Origin: Luidia sarsii
Taxonomy: Eukaryota; Echinodermata; Asteroidea; Paxillosida; Luidiidae
Direction: 5' to 3'
DNA length: 64,000 nt
NCBI GenBank assembly: GCA_949987565.1
Contig: OX465120.1
Span: 8,756,587 to 8,820,586, forward strand
Shown here: positions 33,850-43,897 of the stretch, piece after piece
Numbering within the stretch: position 1 is the stretch's first letter
How the letters are laid out: each line of letters begins with the position of its first letter
Made by a program: the position numbers and the translations under genes
Notes under the pieces: generated by a model
Database searches by the model: none
Told to the model about the DNA's origin: nothing
The model's input: the letters and a program-made list of their open reading frames with translations, nothing else

Positions 33850-35355
33850 TCAAACAAGGTCAGCAATGCCTGTGAAAACAATCCCTAAGTAAGATACCTT
33901 GCATTGGGTACAATGCAGTCATGCATGCAATATCGAGGCTGTGTTCAAAGCAAAAATACATTGCAATGTGAAATACCCGCTATATGAAAACAACCATTTA
34001 TAATGCGTATTCGTGTACAATCGGCCTAAATAGTGCTATTATTCCCCCTGTTGTGCTCACAAATTTTCTGCTTAGCACTTACAGATTGATCCATTTTGAA
34101 TTTATATTGCACTGGGTAGGCCAGAGCAGCTGTGTCCTTTTGCTGCACACTCCTACTCCTACATAAATTAGAAGAAATAATTATCATGATCAAACCGGGG
34201 TGGGGTGCGGTCAAGGCCACTAAATTATAAGATTTGCATTTTGGTCGTTTTAGTTAGTAAGCACTTTGCAATAAGTGTGTATATTACTGAAACACATGAC
34301 GTGTGAGTTCGCTATAGGCCTATTGGAAAACCCATGTTACACAAAATATGACGGTGGTATAATCATAGCAGCTACCAATTGTGATTCGGGTGAAACAGTG
34401 AAGCTCAATTCAACCGCGGAGTTAAAACTCATAAAACGGAGTAACCCTTGCAGGACAACAGAAGGTCACCAAGGTAAATTTTGTGAATTACTTGTTATTT
34501 CCCATTTTGCACGGGCTTCAATCCTATCAACATTCTGCGTTCATATTACGTCACGATGAAGTGAAGACTAATTGTAAAATTAAAGAATAACAGAGGAATT
34601 TTGTTCCCAGTAGAAAGGCATAAACTGTGAAAGCACCTGTGTATGCCCTTCTGCCGGGCACTCGGCTTGTTGTACTCTGCATGCAATACTTACCCGTCCT
34701 TATCTTTTCAATCCGTAATCCCCATTATTGGCCTGTAAAATTGCTATTGCAATGAAAACAATAACGATGGGAAATGGTATCGCGTTGTGTTCACTCAACC
34801 GTTTCATTTCAATAGTTTACGTCTCAATGCGTTGAATGCTGCACTTTCGCGAAACAAATGAAGCGGTTTTTTCACTATTTGCTCGAGACTCGGTTGGCGG
34901 ATTGAGCTGAAATTTCCACAGGTGTGCTATTTCATGCATATGCTTTTGGTCAGACAACGTATCATATTCTTTGACCTCGACCAATGTTGTGTTATTCCTT
35001 TAGATAAAATAAACGTATATAATCTGTAAGAAACGTATCTTTAATGACGAATCCATTCATCCCATGCATCGACCAGCATCCCACGCAAACACGCAGACAC
35101 GATCCTGTACGCCAGGCCCCGTAGCAAGATATATCAAAGTGGGGGGGGGGGTGGGGCGCCAGTTATTATTTTGCATCCTTGGCCTTTTGTGAAGCCGCGA
35201 CGTGGGTTGGGGCCAGCTCAAGGGCCGCGGGGAAAATATATTTCTGCGTGGTGCATTCTAAGCCCTTTCCTTGCCATTTGTGAAGGAAAATTCTTGGAGC
35301 AAGCAGGGGTGTATTGAAGATAACTTTGCACTGAATGTAATTTGAAGGAACAAAA
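33850..35355. other. Intergenic with a dispersed repeat
   Basis: At about 34805-35010 lies the inverted copy of the repeat at 16130-16330. A G-rich run is at 35142-35157. I see no supported gene. Confidence 0.5.
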
Positions 35356-35369
35356 GAAGAAGGAAAAAT

Positions 35370-35475
35370 CGGCAAAGAAAACTTTGACTGGAGCGGGACT
35401 TGAATATTAACCAGAGTCCGGGTGATCGTAGGCCTTCCAAGGCTCGTACAGTGTCGTTGATTACTCCAGATCACA
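35370..35475 (-). mobile_element. Degenerate tRNA-derived SINE
   Basis: Shares the GGCAAAGAAAACTTTGACTGG border with the SINE at 9220-9330 and has a decayed B box (TTCAAGTCCCGCTCC on minus). Confidence 0.45.
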
Positions 35476-35544
35476 GGAATCTTGTGTTTGCCCCGACCAG
35501 ACCGTCTCCCTCTGTATCGTTTCTTAGAATGCCATTGCACTTAC

Positions 35545-35860
35545 GTACTTCAAATACAGAGTGATCGGGCAGTGGAAGGTGAGGTTGGCGTCGCACACAG
35601 AGAAGGGCACGACGGTAATAGATCAACGGGGTTATCGTATCTGAATGACAGCTGTTGATATTTGTAGCCGAGGCGTTTGTTGCAGGGTAACAGTGGGGCA
35701 CATACTCGGGTGCAACAGAAGACGTGGAGGTCATGATGAAATTTGGTTTTGCTGATTTACTCGACGAGAGTGGATCGCAGATTACCCAAATGCCCACCGC
35801 AGTCAGCAGTAACATTACATACATACATGTAGAGCCCCGAAGGAAAATGATGGCAAACAT
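35545..35860 (-). CDS. Possible first exon of a type II membrane protein
   Basis: The ORF starts MFAIIFLRGSTCMYVMLLLT and continues AVGIWVICDPLSSSKSAKPN. A short N-terminus, one hydrophobic segment and a Ser/Thr/Asn-rich stem (with sequon NAS) are typical of Golgi type II enzymes such as glycosyl- or sulfotransferases. It ends at a good donor (GTAC|GTAAGT). I found no convincing second exon, so identity is unknown. It is divergent from the fusion gene, about 1.1 kb apart. Confidence 0.35.
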
Positions 35861-36784
35861 AGACGGTGATAAAAATAGATTTAAAAAGCAAAAGCAGACA
35901 ACAATTTAAAATGGCAGCTCGCTTGAAGAGCGCCCTCTCTCTAATGACAAAACCCCGAGACCTGATTTTTGTACACAAGGAAATAAAACCCGAGGAAAAA
36001 CCACCTACATCATGTAAAGATCCGTATGTTATTTGATTAGACGAATTGAGAGTCGTTATCATCTGCAAAGTTGTGTGAGATAAAGAACTTACTTCGTACA
36101 GCTATATGGAGTACGGATGGAAAATGACCGACATGCTCCGTGCAGCAACAGTTTTCTGACCGTGCGCCACGGCCGACGTCACTGACAACAACACGGTCAA
36201 ACTGCGGAGTCTCGTAATCTTAGATGGTTGGGGTTGCGTCGTTTCCAACTTCCAAACACGTATACAGACGGCGTAGATAAAATTTAAAAAAGTGTTTATC
36301 GGCCATTTTTGTTGAATGCAGGTAATAATGTTTTTATAATAATTTTTTTATCTATTTTTTTTCTTCAGTATCGGCATTTTACCCTGCAAATCAGCAATTT
36401 TGGTGAGGAGATCCCTGAAAAGATATGTATGAAAACTGCTGTGTTATCTTCTTGGTCAAAAGTGGGGGGGGGGGGGGTATACCGTCGGCCGTGCATTAGC
36501 ATGTAGGTCTACCGCGGTGTAGTGCCGGGCCAAAGAACTCCGTACACAATGGTACCGGCGACTTTATAGCGCCCTTATAGGAAGTTCAATGAACGGTTAC
36601 GGTATAAGGCCTACCGTACACTTGCAAAGGTCAAATAATTGCTTCGCTCATACATTGTCAAATTCACCTACCCGGTACCGTATGCATCAAACCTTCGTTT
36701 CACGAAGGAAATACTAAAAAAATATCTGTTGCAAACTGCTCACTGACTAAAATTAAATGCAATACATCAATCTCAAAGGTTATA

Positions 36785-36830
36785 GGGTCTGACGTTTCGA
36801 TCCTAGCAGGACCTAACGTCAGGCCCTCTA
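36785..36830 (-). repeat. Hammerhead-like hairpin repeat upstream of the fusion gene
   Basis: The minus strand reads GGTCCTGCTAGGATCGAAACGTC, also found near 41039-41075 and 42559-42595. It ends about 110 bases before the ORF. Confidence 0.5.
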
Positions 36831-36868
36831 ACTCATGAATATGTAGGTAATTATGGGATGGCAAATTG

Positions 36869-36876
36869 TATATAAG
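36869..36876 (+). promoter_or_regulatory. TATA box of the fusion gene
   Basis: TATATAAG, which would place the transcript start near 36900, about 65 bases before the preferred ATG at 36965. A good acceptor (TTGCTTGTTGCAG, ending 36954) lies between them, so a spliced upstream leader is an alternative. Confidence 0.45.
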
Positions 36877-36964
36877 TCTGTCTGGTGGCCCAGGTACAGA
36901 AATTGTGACTCCCTGCAATGATTCTTCACTGCTCTAAATGTTTGCTTGTTGCAGGACTACCAGG

Positions 36965-39900
36965 ATGCAGTGGTTAATGCCTTTGGTGGCCGGCTGGTGG
37001 CTTTGCAATGTGGTCGCCACCATACTATCGAAGACAGTCATGCTGGATGGCGCATCGTCGAGCATCGTGCGGGACGAGGAAGTCTTACCGCTGGCCTTCC
37101 GAGACCTGCGCTGGCTGGACCTCACCCTTATGCAGCATCTCGTGGCAGCGGTGGGCGCGTCGGCCTGGGTGGCTCTCGTCCGAGGCGACCGCGTCTTCCC
37201 CACCATGAACAAGACCACTTACAGGCACATCGTGGTAGCCTCGGTTGGCAACGCCCTCGGAAACCTGGCCACCAACGCCTCCTTCGCGGCCGTCAGTTCC
37301 AGCATGACGCAGGTCGTCAAGTCCAGCGAGCCGCTCTTCACCCTGGTCCTCACGCTGCTGTTCTACAGGGAAGGGGCCGCCTTCGGCAGCGCCACGCTGG
37401 CCTCGGTCCTGGCCATGGTGGCCGGCATCTGCGTGTATCTCTACTCCGAAGCCTCCTTCAATCTCTGGGGTCTTGGCGCCGCCGTCGTAGCCGACATCGC
37501 TTTCCCCCTGCGCAACATCTACCTGAAGAAGGCAGAGACGGCACGGAAGGAGCCCATGCAGAGACTCGCCGTGGCGTCAGTGATGAGCGCCTTGATGCTG
37601 GGTCCCTTGACGGGCATCAAGCTCGCAGTCAGCGGCGCCTGGCCAGCTGTCCCGCCCGGTGAGGGTCTGACCTCGGCCGCCTTTCACTTCCTCTACAACG
37701 CGGCGTCCGTGGGCGTCCTACAACACTGCAGCCCCGTCACGCACGCCGTACTGAACCTCTGCAAAAGGGTCTTCGTCATCGCGGCCAGCCTGATGGTCTT
37801 TGCCACGCCGTTCACCTACGGCCAGCTGCTCGGTCTGGCCCTCTTCTTCGGCGGGCTGGCCGTGTTTAAGTTCAGGGGAAACATTAAGTTCTGGACCGGG
37901 CCCAAGCTGTCGCTCCAGACGGTGGTGTTGTTCGCCGGCACAGCGGCGTTTCTCTTCGGAGGTGGATACCACACCTTTCCCCAGCTCTACACACGATTTC
38001 TGCAGTGGAAGTCTCCCGTTCCTGCGTGCACCACGGCCTGGGTGTACGAGAGGCCCATTGACGGCAGCGTCGTGAGAAACATAGCGGCCCTGCACAGCCG
38101 ACTACCGGGATCGAGCGTCGAGGTGTACTGCGGCAACTCTCAGTGCATGTCAGCCATCCGGGCTCTGGGCAGACCGACCATCGTGGCCAAGTTCCTCGTC
38201 GTCAGCGATGTGGTCAAAGACACCCCGCTGGCGGACTGGCTTGCCAGGCACCCCCTGCACAAGATCCTGACGGGCAGGGCCTACGAGGACCACCTCTTTG
38301 AGGCAGTGCGGCTGGCTCTCCTCTGGCACCGAGGCGGCGTGTTCTTCGATCCTTTCGTCGGGCTAGATGACTTCACACTGCCCTCATCATCCTCCGCCGC
38401 CTGGGTCAGGCTTTCTCCCCGTGATTCCCGAAACAGCTCCGGTGGGCTCTTGGACGTGTCCCACTTCCCGCCGCACCACGAATTCATCGCCATTCTCACC
38501 TCCAGGTTCGCCCTGCACTACGCCCGGGAGATGGACGCCCCGGACAGGCCGTGGCCGGTGCGCTTTGACTTCGGGGCACTCGTGGAAGAGGAGTACGGGA
38601 CTCGCTGCCTCCATGCCAGGCGGAAGAATTGCCCGCTGGGCATGGAGCTGATGGGCCTCGGTATTCGGCAGCTGGCCGCTTCCTCCGACGGCAGCCGAAG
38701 CTCCTTCGGGACGCTTTCGTACGAGAGACGCGTCAGAGCCGTCGGGGGAGCCAACATAGGGGACGAGATCCAGGGCTACGCCGGCGTGCAGTTCCTGCCC
38801 TTCGTGGACCGCTTCCTGGAGCGGGAGCGCCTCTTCAGCGCGGCAGGCGCCGACCGGGTCCAGGTCTTCATGAACGCCTGGTGGGCGGGTAAGGGCTTCA
38901 ACTGGCCCCCGCCGGTCAACGTGGACCCCATCCTGGTGTCCATGCACATTGCCAATCAGGCCCGGGGAAAGTTCCTGGAGCACGCCGCCTACCTTCGCCT
39001 GCGAGCGCCCATCGGCGCCCGTGACACCAGCACCCTGACGTTCCTGAACCAGAGCAACGTCCCCGTCTTCTTCACGGGGTGCCTGACCCTCCAATTGAGG
39101 AACCCCAACGCGGGCCAAGAGCGCCGCGATGTCTACATCAACGACTTGAGAGAGCAGTTTGAGCAGCTGCTTCCGGAAAAGATCCGGCAGCGGGCAATAC
39201 GAACCCATCACACCGTGAGCACCGGAAGGAAAAATGTCGATAAGATCAGGTTCTATCGTTTGGCGTACGAACGACTGCAACAGTACTCCCGGGCTAAGGT
39301 GGTCATCACCCAGCGGATCCACTGCGCACTGCCTTGCGTGGCCATGGGCACCCCGGTGATCTTCATCGACTCCGCCAGGATGCCCGGCGGTGGGGGCAGT
39401 GCAAAGGCCCCCACCAATCGCCTCTCGGGGCTGGCCGACCTCTTCCACACGCTGAGCACCCACCGCATGTCCAAGGTGGCCATAGCCGGCTGGCTGCGCG
39501 ACTTCAACTGGGACAGCCCGCCGCCCAACCCGGGACTGGGCCAGCTGATGCGGCTGAAGGCCACCAGCTGGAACGTGATCCGGCAGAGGGAGGGCCTGTA
39601 CGACAGCGCCCGTAAGTTCGGCCTGCTGCCGCTCACGGCCCCGGCCCCGGCCTCGGACGACCGGCTCTTGTTCCACGTACTCCTCCTGCGGACGCCCGCC
39701 AGCGGGCCCGGCATCCGCTCAACGGTGAGGGGCCTGCACTGGTCGACGTGGCGGACCATCGAGTCCGTCTTACACCACCACCCGCTCGCCGAGGTGGTCG
39801 TCCACAGCGACTCCGCCAATCAGAGCCAGTTCCAGGTGCTGACGGAGGCCGGTTACACTGTGCGAGTGCAGGGCCTGGGCGCGAGGACGCGCCTGGGCGG

Positions 39901-40435
39901 AAACGCGACGAGGGGCGCGACTGGCGGAGCCGCCTCGGACCGGATCAAGATGGAGATCTTATTGGAAGCAGGCGGGGTGTATGTGGACACGTCTGTCGTA
40001 CTCCTACAGCCCATCGCGGAGACACCGCGCAATGCTTTCGTCTCGACTGGCGACGGCAAACATCGTCAGCCCCTGACCTTCATGAAATTCGACAAGGGCC
40101 ACCCTTTCCTGAGAGCCGTCTTGGACGAGTGCAACCACCGTGGACCGCACTGCGGCCAAGCCGTGGGCGCGGTCTTCAAGCGCTGGCAGGGGACATCGAA
40201 CAGCTCCCGCGTGCTATCAATCCCAAGAGAAACTTCCACTCTGCATTTCAGCGAGGATAATCTGGGTAAGTGCCTGCACAATACCGGGTACCAAGTGAGC
40301 GAGCCCAGCGCCAATGCCAAAGTCTTCCTGGCTCAGGTCGAGGGCATACAAGGTCAGAGAGGGAAGCTGGCTCACGGAAGTGTCTGCAAACATCTCTTTA
40401 ACTCGTTCTGCGTTCTGTGCAATGAGATATATTAG
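36965..40435 (+). CDS. Fusion: TPT/SLC35-type transporter + GT32-like + polysaccharide pyruvyl transferase + GT32-like
   Basis: A single uninterrupted ORF (numbered from the upstream ATG at 36938; the ATG at 36965 = Met10 has the better context, AGGATGC). Residues 12-312: about ten TM helices of the TPT family, with KSSEPLFTLVLTLLF and SPVTHAVLNLCKRVFVIAAS. Residues 324-343: an eleventh hydrophobic helix, which should put the rest in the Golgi lumen. Residues 365-590: GT32-like domain with LLWHRGGVFFDPFVGLDDF. Residues 600-860: pyruvyl transferase domain with GGANIGDEIQGYAGVQFLPF and ITQRIHCALPCVAMGTPVIF. Residues 910-1150: second GT32-like domain with IKMEILLEAGGVYVDTSVVL. Luminal sequons occur at N499, N704, N961, N989 and N1088. 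In both GT domains the second Asp of DXD is missing (DPF, DTS). Base composition is much more GC-rich than the flanks. Probable role: attaching pyruvate ketals to glycans from imported PEP (inference). Confidence 0.9.
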   Translation: MQWLMPLVAGWWLCNVVATILSKTVMLDGASSSIVRDEEVLPLAFRDLRWLDLTLMQHLVAAVGASAWVALVRGDRVFPTMNKTTYRHIVVASVGNALGNLATNASFAAVSSSMTQVVKSSEPLFTLVLTLLFYREGAAFGSATLASVLAMVAGICVYLYSEASFNLWGLGAAVVADIAFPLRNIYLKKAETARKEPMQRLAVASVMSALMLGPLTGIKLAVSGAWPAVPPGEGLTSAAFHFLYNAASVGVLQHCSPVTHAVLNLCKRVFVIAASLMVFATPFTYGQLLGLALFFGGLAVFKFRGNIKFWTGPKLSLQTVVLFAGTAAFLFGGGYHTFPQLYTRFLQWKSPVPACTTAWVYERPIDGSVVRNIAALHSRLPGSSVEVYCGNSQCMSAIRALGRPTIVAKFLVVSDVVKDTPLADWLARHPLHKILTGRAYEDHLFEAVRLALLWHRGGVFFDPFVGLDDFTLPSSSSAAWVRLSPRDSRNSSGGLLDVSHFPPHHEFIAILTSRFALHYAREMDAPDRPWPVRFDFGALVEEEYGTRCLHARRKNCPLGMELMGLGIRQLAASSDGSRSSFGTLSYERRVRAVGGANIGDEIQGYAGVQFLPFVDRFLERERLFSAAGADRVQVFMNAWWAGKGFNWPPPVNVDPILVSMHIANQARGKFLEHAAYLRLRAPIGARDTSTLTFLNQSNVPVFFTGCLTLQLRNPNAGQERRDVYINDLREQFEQLLPEKIRQRAIRTHHTVSTGRKNVDKIRFYRLAYERLQQYSRAKVVITQRIHCALPCVAMGTPVIFIDSARMPGGGGSAKAPTNRLSGLADLFHTLSTHRMSKVAIAGWLRDFNWDSPPPNPGLGQLMRLKATSWNVIRQREGLYDSARKFGLLPLTAPAPASDDRLLFHVLLLRTPASGPGIRSTVRGLHWSTWRTIESVLHHHPLAEVVVHSDSANQSQFQVLTEAGYTVRVQGLGARTRLGGNATRGATGGAASDRIKMEILLEAGGVYVDTSVVLLQPIAETPRNAFVSTGDGKHRQPLTFMKFDKGHPFLRAVLDECNHRGPHCGQAVGAVFKRWQGTSNSSRVLSIPRETSTLHFSEDNLGKCLHNTGYQVSEPSANAKVFLAQVEGIQGQRGKLAHGSVCKHLFNSFCVLCNEIY

Positions 40436-40610
40436 AGAGGCTTCGTATCACGCAAGCGGATACGCGTACGCATACGTTTTGCTATCCGCACCAGTTAAAG
40501 AGGCAATTCCGCCGTTTCGCAATCCCTGCGTATTGGTAGCGATGTTCGCAATCTCTGCACTGTGTGAAAAAAAGTCTTAAATGAGCCTATTTCCGACACC
40601 ATGCACCCAC

Positions 40611-40672
40611 GTTTTAAAAATATCCTAAATTGAAACTTATCTTTAAAAAATATCCTAAATTGAAACTTATCT
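40611..40672. repeat. Two-copy tandem duplication, about 31 bp
   Basis: AAAATATCCTAAATTGAAAC followed by TTATCT occurs twice in a row. Confidence 0.85.
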
Positions 40673-40769
40673 GTTCGTATTTCAAAATCTTTGAAACTTA
40701 CCAAAAATGGCCCGTATACATATTCAGCAATTATTAATTTCTAGACAACACCATCCATATCGACATAAG

Positions 40770-40775
40770 AATAAA
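40770..40775 (+). terminator. Possible poly(A) signal of the fusion gene
   Basis: AATAAA about 335 bases after the stop codon. It lies inside the possible MITE. No downstream element could be judged. Confidence 0.35.
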
Positions 40776-41244
40776 GAAGATTTACCAGAAATTCGAATGT
40801 TCCTACGCGTTCAGCACGGTAGTTTACGACGTCATACCTGATGACGTAACCGTTGCACAAATCGTATCCGTTCGCTTGCGAAACCTCTCTATTATAGGCT
40901 GCGCAAATGTACGCGCAGTGGTTTACCCGTTCACAGTATACCCTGGGCTTTTTTCTAATCATCCCTAAAGTTTAGCTGATCTGAGTTACAGTAAGTTAAG
41001 ACGGGCTGTGATTCGCACAGCTAGATGTTGGGGGCATGACGTTTTGGTCCTAGCAAGACCTTTCTCAAAGGCAGGATGTTGACAAGTATAAACGCAGATA
41101 GGATGAGGGTAGGGTCAGTTAGACACGGATGCCAGAGAAATAACAGAGAGGTGAGGAGCTGGTCTTAGAAACAGGGGTGGGATGGAAGGGGAGGGAGGTA
41201 GGGAAGGGATCAGAGGGGAAAGGTGGAGATACTAGAAAAAAAAT

Positions 41245-41885
41245 CGGAAAGTGAATCGCGATTCAAAAACCCATCAGATTCGATCAGAACTGCGCATGCC
41301 TGAGATGTGACCCACGTGTGTCCAACAGGAAGCTATGCTGTGCCACGAACGGCGCCTGTGCAACATGCGCATTTATGAGCTGAACACGGAACCGTGTTTT
41401 TGCGCAATCTATCTATCGAGCAACTATACACATTGTTGTTCTGTACAGCCAGCGGTGTCCAAGATTCACTGGTACCAGAGACGAAAAGTATATGTACATT
41501 ACATGTTGTGCACAGAATGCGCAGTATGTTTAGCTGGCAGTACGCACGGAAATGGTGCGGTGAAGCTTCCACGTGTGCTGCACACACAGCAGTCTGGATT
41601 CTATTTTTAAACGCGCTGTGCTAACGGCGCGCTAGCTGCGGTCGGCGGGAAGATGTTTATCTACGTGCATGGAATTGTGGGATGTAACTTTTTGATTTTC
41701 TCTTTTCGGTTGTGTCCGTACACACAGCGCCCGGCAAATAATCGCGCTGTTTCCAAAAAAAATCGCAAGCAGAACTGCGATTTGGATCGCGATTCGAATC
41801 GCGCTTATTAGTGTGCTTCAGTTTTTGCGTCCGCACACGAAATAAAAATCGATTTTTGAATCGCGATTCAAAACTCGAAAAGTGA
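41245..41885. mobile_element. Element bounded by TGAATCGCGATTCA palindromes
   Basis: The 14-bp palindrome TGAATCGCGATTCA followed by AAAA occurs at about 41254 and 41849, with a related GATTCGAATCGCG at 41791. This could be a non-autonomous DNA transposon. ORFs inside show no family similarity. Confidence 0.4.
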
Positions 41886-42393
41886 ATCTCTCTGTTTCGT
41901 CCTAAAGGGAACGCACCTTATGATGGGCTCAACGTAATCTACCTTAGCTGGGCTGAACCGTTAGCTTAGCTGAGATTAGATTAACTTAATTAGCCCATCT
42001 TAGATTACCTTATGTTCATATAGTTTAGCAAAGTTTAGTACACTTTATTTTTTTTCGTTTAAGGGAAACATTTGTTTAGTTTGGTGTCCTAGACTTAGAC
42101 TTTATTTCGAGACTCTGCGAGTCAACAGGTTAGAAAACCTCGTCCGATAATGATTGTTGCTGAACAAAAGCTAGAAATGTCATGTGAATAAGTCTTATGC
42201 TGTATATTACTTGATTAATGGTGAGTGTTGCAAGATTGCCTAGTTTCTGTAAGATTATTGCATAGAATTGCTGTGATCGTTTTATAGGACTATATTTTCT
42301 CTCTGACGATACGACCACGTCATGGGTCAGAGGTGAAAGGATATTCCCGAGAGAAGTAGGTAATCAGATATGTAGCAACAGTACAGGATCCAA

Positions 42394-42780
42394 TAAAGGA
42401 GGGTTTGCGGTGACACCATGTATAAGGTCTCTTAAAGAAGAGGTGTGGTTCTTAAAAGAACCCGAGTGGTAACTCGACGTTCCGGCCAGTATATGCTCTG
42501 GCCATCATCAGCGCGTTGAGTTATCACTCAGGTTCTTTCATCAATCTCAAAAGTTAGAGGGCCTGACGTTTCGATCCTAACAGGACCTTTCTCAAAGGCA
42601 AAGTGACAAGGACATACAGACAGTCAGAGGAAGGAAAGCCCTGGCACACATGACAGAGGAAGGACAACAGAACCATACGTCTTCTTTATGAGACCTTATA
42701 CATTGTGTCATCGCAAACCCCCTATATTGTTTCACCCACCATGCAAAGTCTTAAGTCTTATTTATTTATATTTATTTATC
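42394..42780 (-). mobile_element. Foldback element, composite with a second hairpin repeat
   Basis: Left arm GGGTTTGCGGTGACACCATG and right end CATTGTGTCATCGCAAACCC are inverted. The minus strand 42511-42480 reads CTGATGA, a GGCCAG/CTGGCC stem, then GGAAC (hammerhead-like, GAAA mutated). A second repeat (GACGTTTCGATCCTAACAGG, 42559-42595) sits inside. The tail is CACCCACCATGCAAAG then (TTTAT)n. Confidence 0.6.
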
Positions 42781-43430
42781 TACATCAATTTGACTCTTCT
42801 TGGAAATGAAAACGACTGCAACCAAAGTTTATGCACATGACCATCGATTGTTATTCAGGAGGAAAATGCCTGTATATCTATCCAAAATACATGTGCTCGA
42901 GTTTCAAAAAAGCATGGACTTACAATTATATCATTGTAGAAACTGTGCACTGATTTTCGTGGTTTTGATGGGAAGTAATTTAGTGAAAAACAATGGTAGA
43001 ATGAACACTTGTTGTACTGCGTTATAAATCTGTTTTGTTCAAGCAGCGAACTACCGTCAGCGCATAACTGTATGGACATATTGTTGTCCTGTGTGGTCAA
43101 TAAACTTGTTCATTGTGAACATCAGTTTTACGGAAAGTATGCGTGGAAACATGTATCAAAAAACGGAGTTTGGGCCCTTTTGCAAAACCAGGCTTATAGG
43201 TTCAGCCTTCGGTGTCACCGTCTCATCTATTCGCCGTGCTCGGATATCCGGATTTCGACCGAACGCCCCGAACGTATGCGCAGTAATGCCCCGTATATGC
43301 TCACTTAAGGGCCGTGCTGAGTTCAAGTAAAGGTCAAGAAATTTGCACACACGCGAATGGGTCATATACTGCGGTCGAGCAGGCTATACGGTCGTGCGAA
43401 CCCACGTACAATACATGTACAACATATCAC
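42781..43430. other. Intergenic, no gene recognised
   Basis: Short ORFs only; no motif, splice context or repeat recognised. Confidence 0.4.
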
Positions 43431-43897
43431 TATGAACATCTAAACCGTCAAAATGGGGTGAAAATGTCATTTAGCCGTGAAAAGAAAATTCACCATGTTT
43501 TCACCCCTATTTCATGGCACAAAGTTAGCCAATAGTTTTCATGGTGTTTTCACCAGTTGTCTCCAAGGCCACATTCCAGGTGGTAAATGGCTAGAGGCAA
43601 TTTAGAAGTATCTGGAAGTGACAGTTACAAGGACACCATACAGCACCTCTATGGGGGCTGGTGGTCCCTACTGGTATTTGAATTAGCCATCCCTCAAGGC
43701 TGGAGCTTGCCACCCTAGATTTTCACTTATTTTACACGGTCTCTTTAGTGACCAGAATAATTATGTCCTTATCAGGTCAGAGAGGCGATTATTTTCACGG
43801 TGAATTCACTTTGAAATGCACCGTGCAATCACAGTGACTTTTTGGTTTCACGGAAAAATGACATTTTCACCCTTTTTTCACGGTTTAGATGTTCATA
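43431..43897. mobile_element. 467-bp MITE with about 55-bp inverted ends
   Basis: Left TATGAACATCTAAACCGT...GGGTGAAAATGTCATTT and right, in complement, TATGAACATCTAAACCGTGA...GGGTGAAAATGTCATTT. TA borders on both sides suggest a Tc1/mariner-type target. Confidence 0.75.

Larger units (their letters stand above)
40428..40896. mobile_element. Possible MITE with inverted ends; left end contains the fusion-gene stop codon
   Basis: Left arm ATATTAGAGAGGCTTCG...GCAAGCGGATACG and right arm (complement) ATAATAGAGAGGTTTCGCAAGCGAACGGATACG match imperfectly. The TAG stop at 40433-40435 lies within the left arm. No clear target duplication. Confidence 0.45.

Noticed and set aside
34275..34559. 94-codon plus ORF
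   Set aside because: No motif, repeat or splice context; size expected by chance.
35166..35540. 124-codon minus ORF as continuation of the type II protein
   Set aside because: It overlaps a SINE and shows no family similarity; the upstream ORF ends at a good donor instead.
38387..39676. 429-codon minus ORF
   Set aside because: Antisense of the GC-rich fusion gene; no motif or codon evidence.
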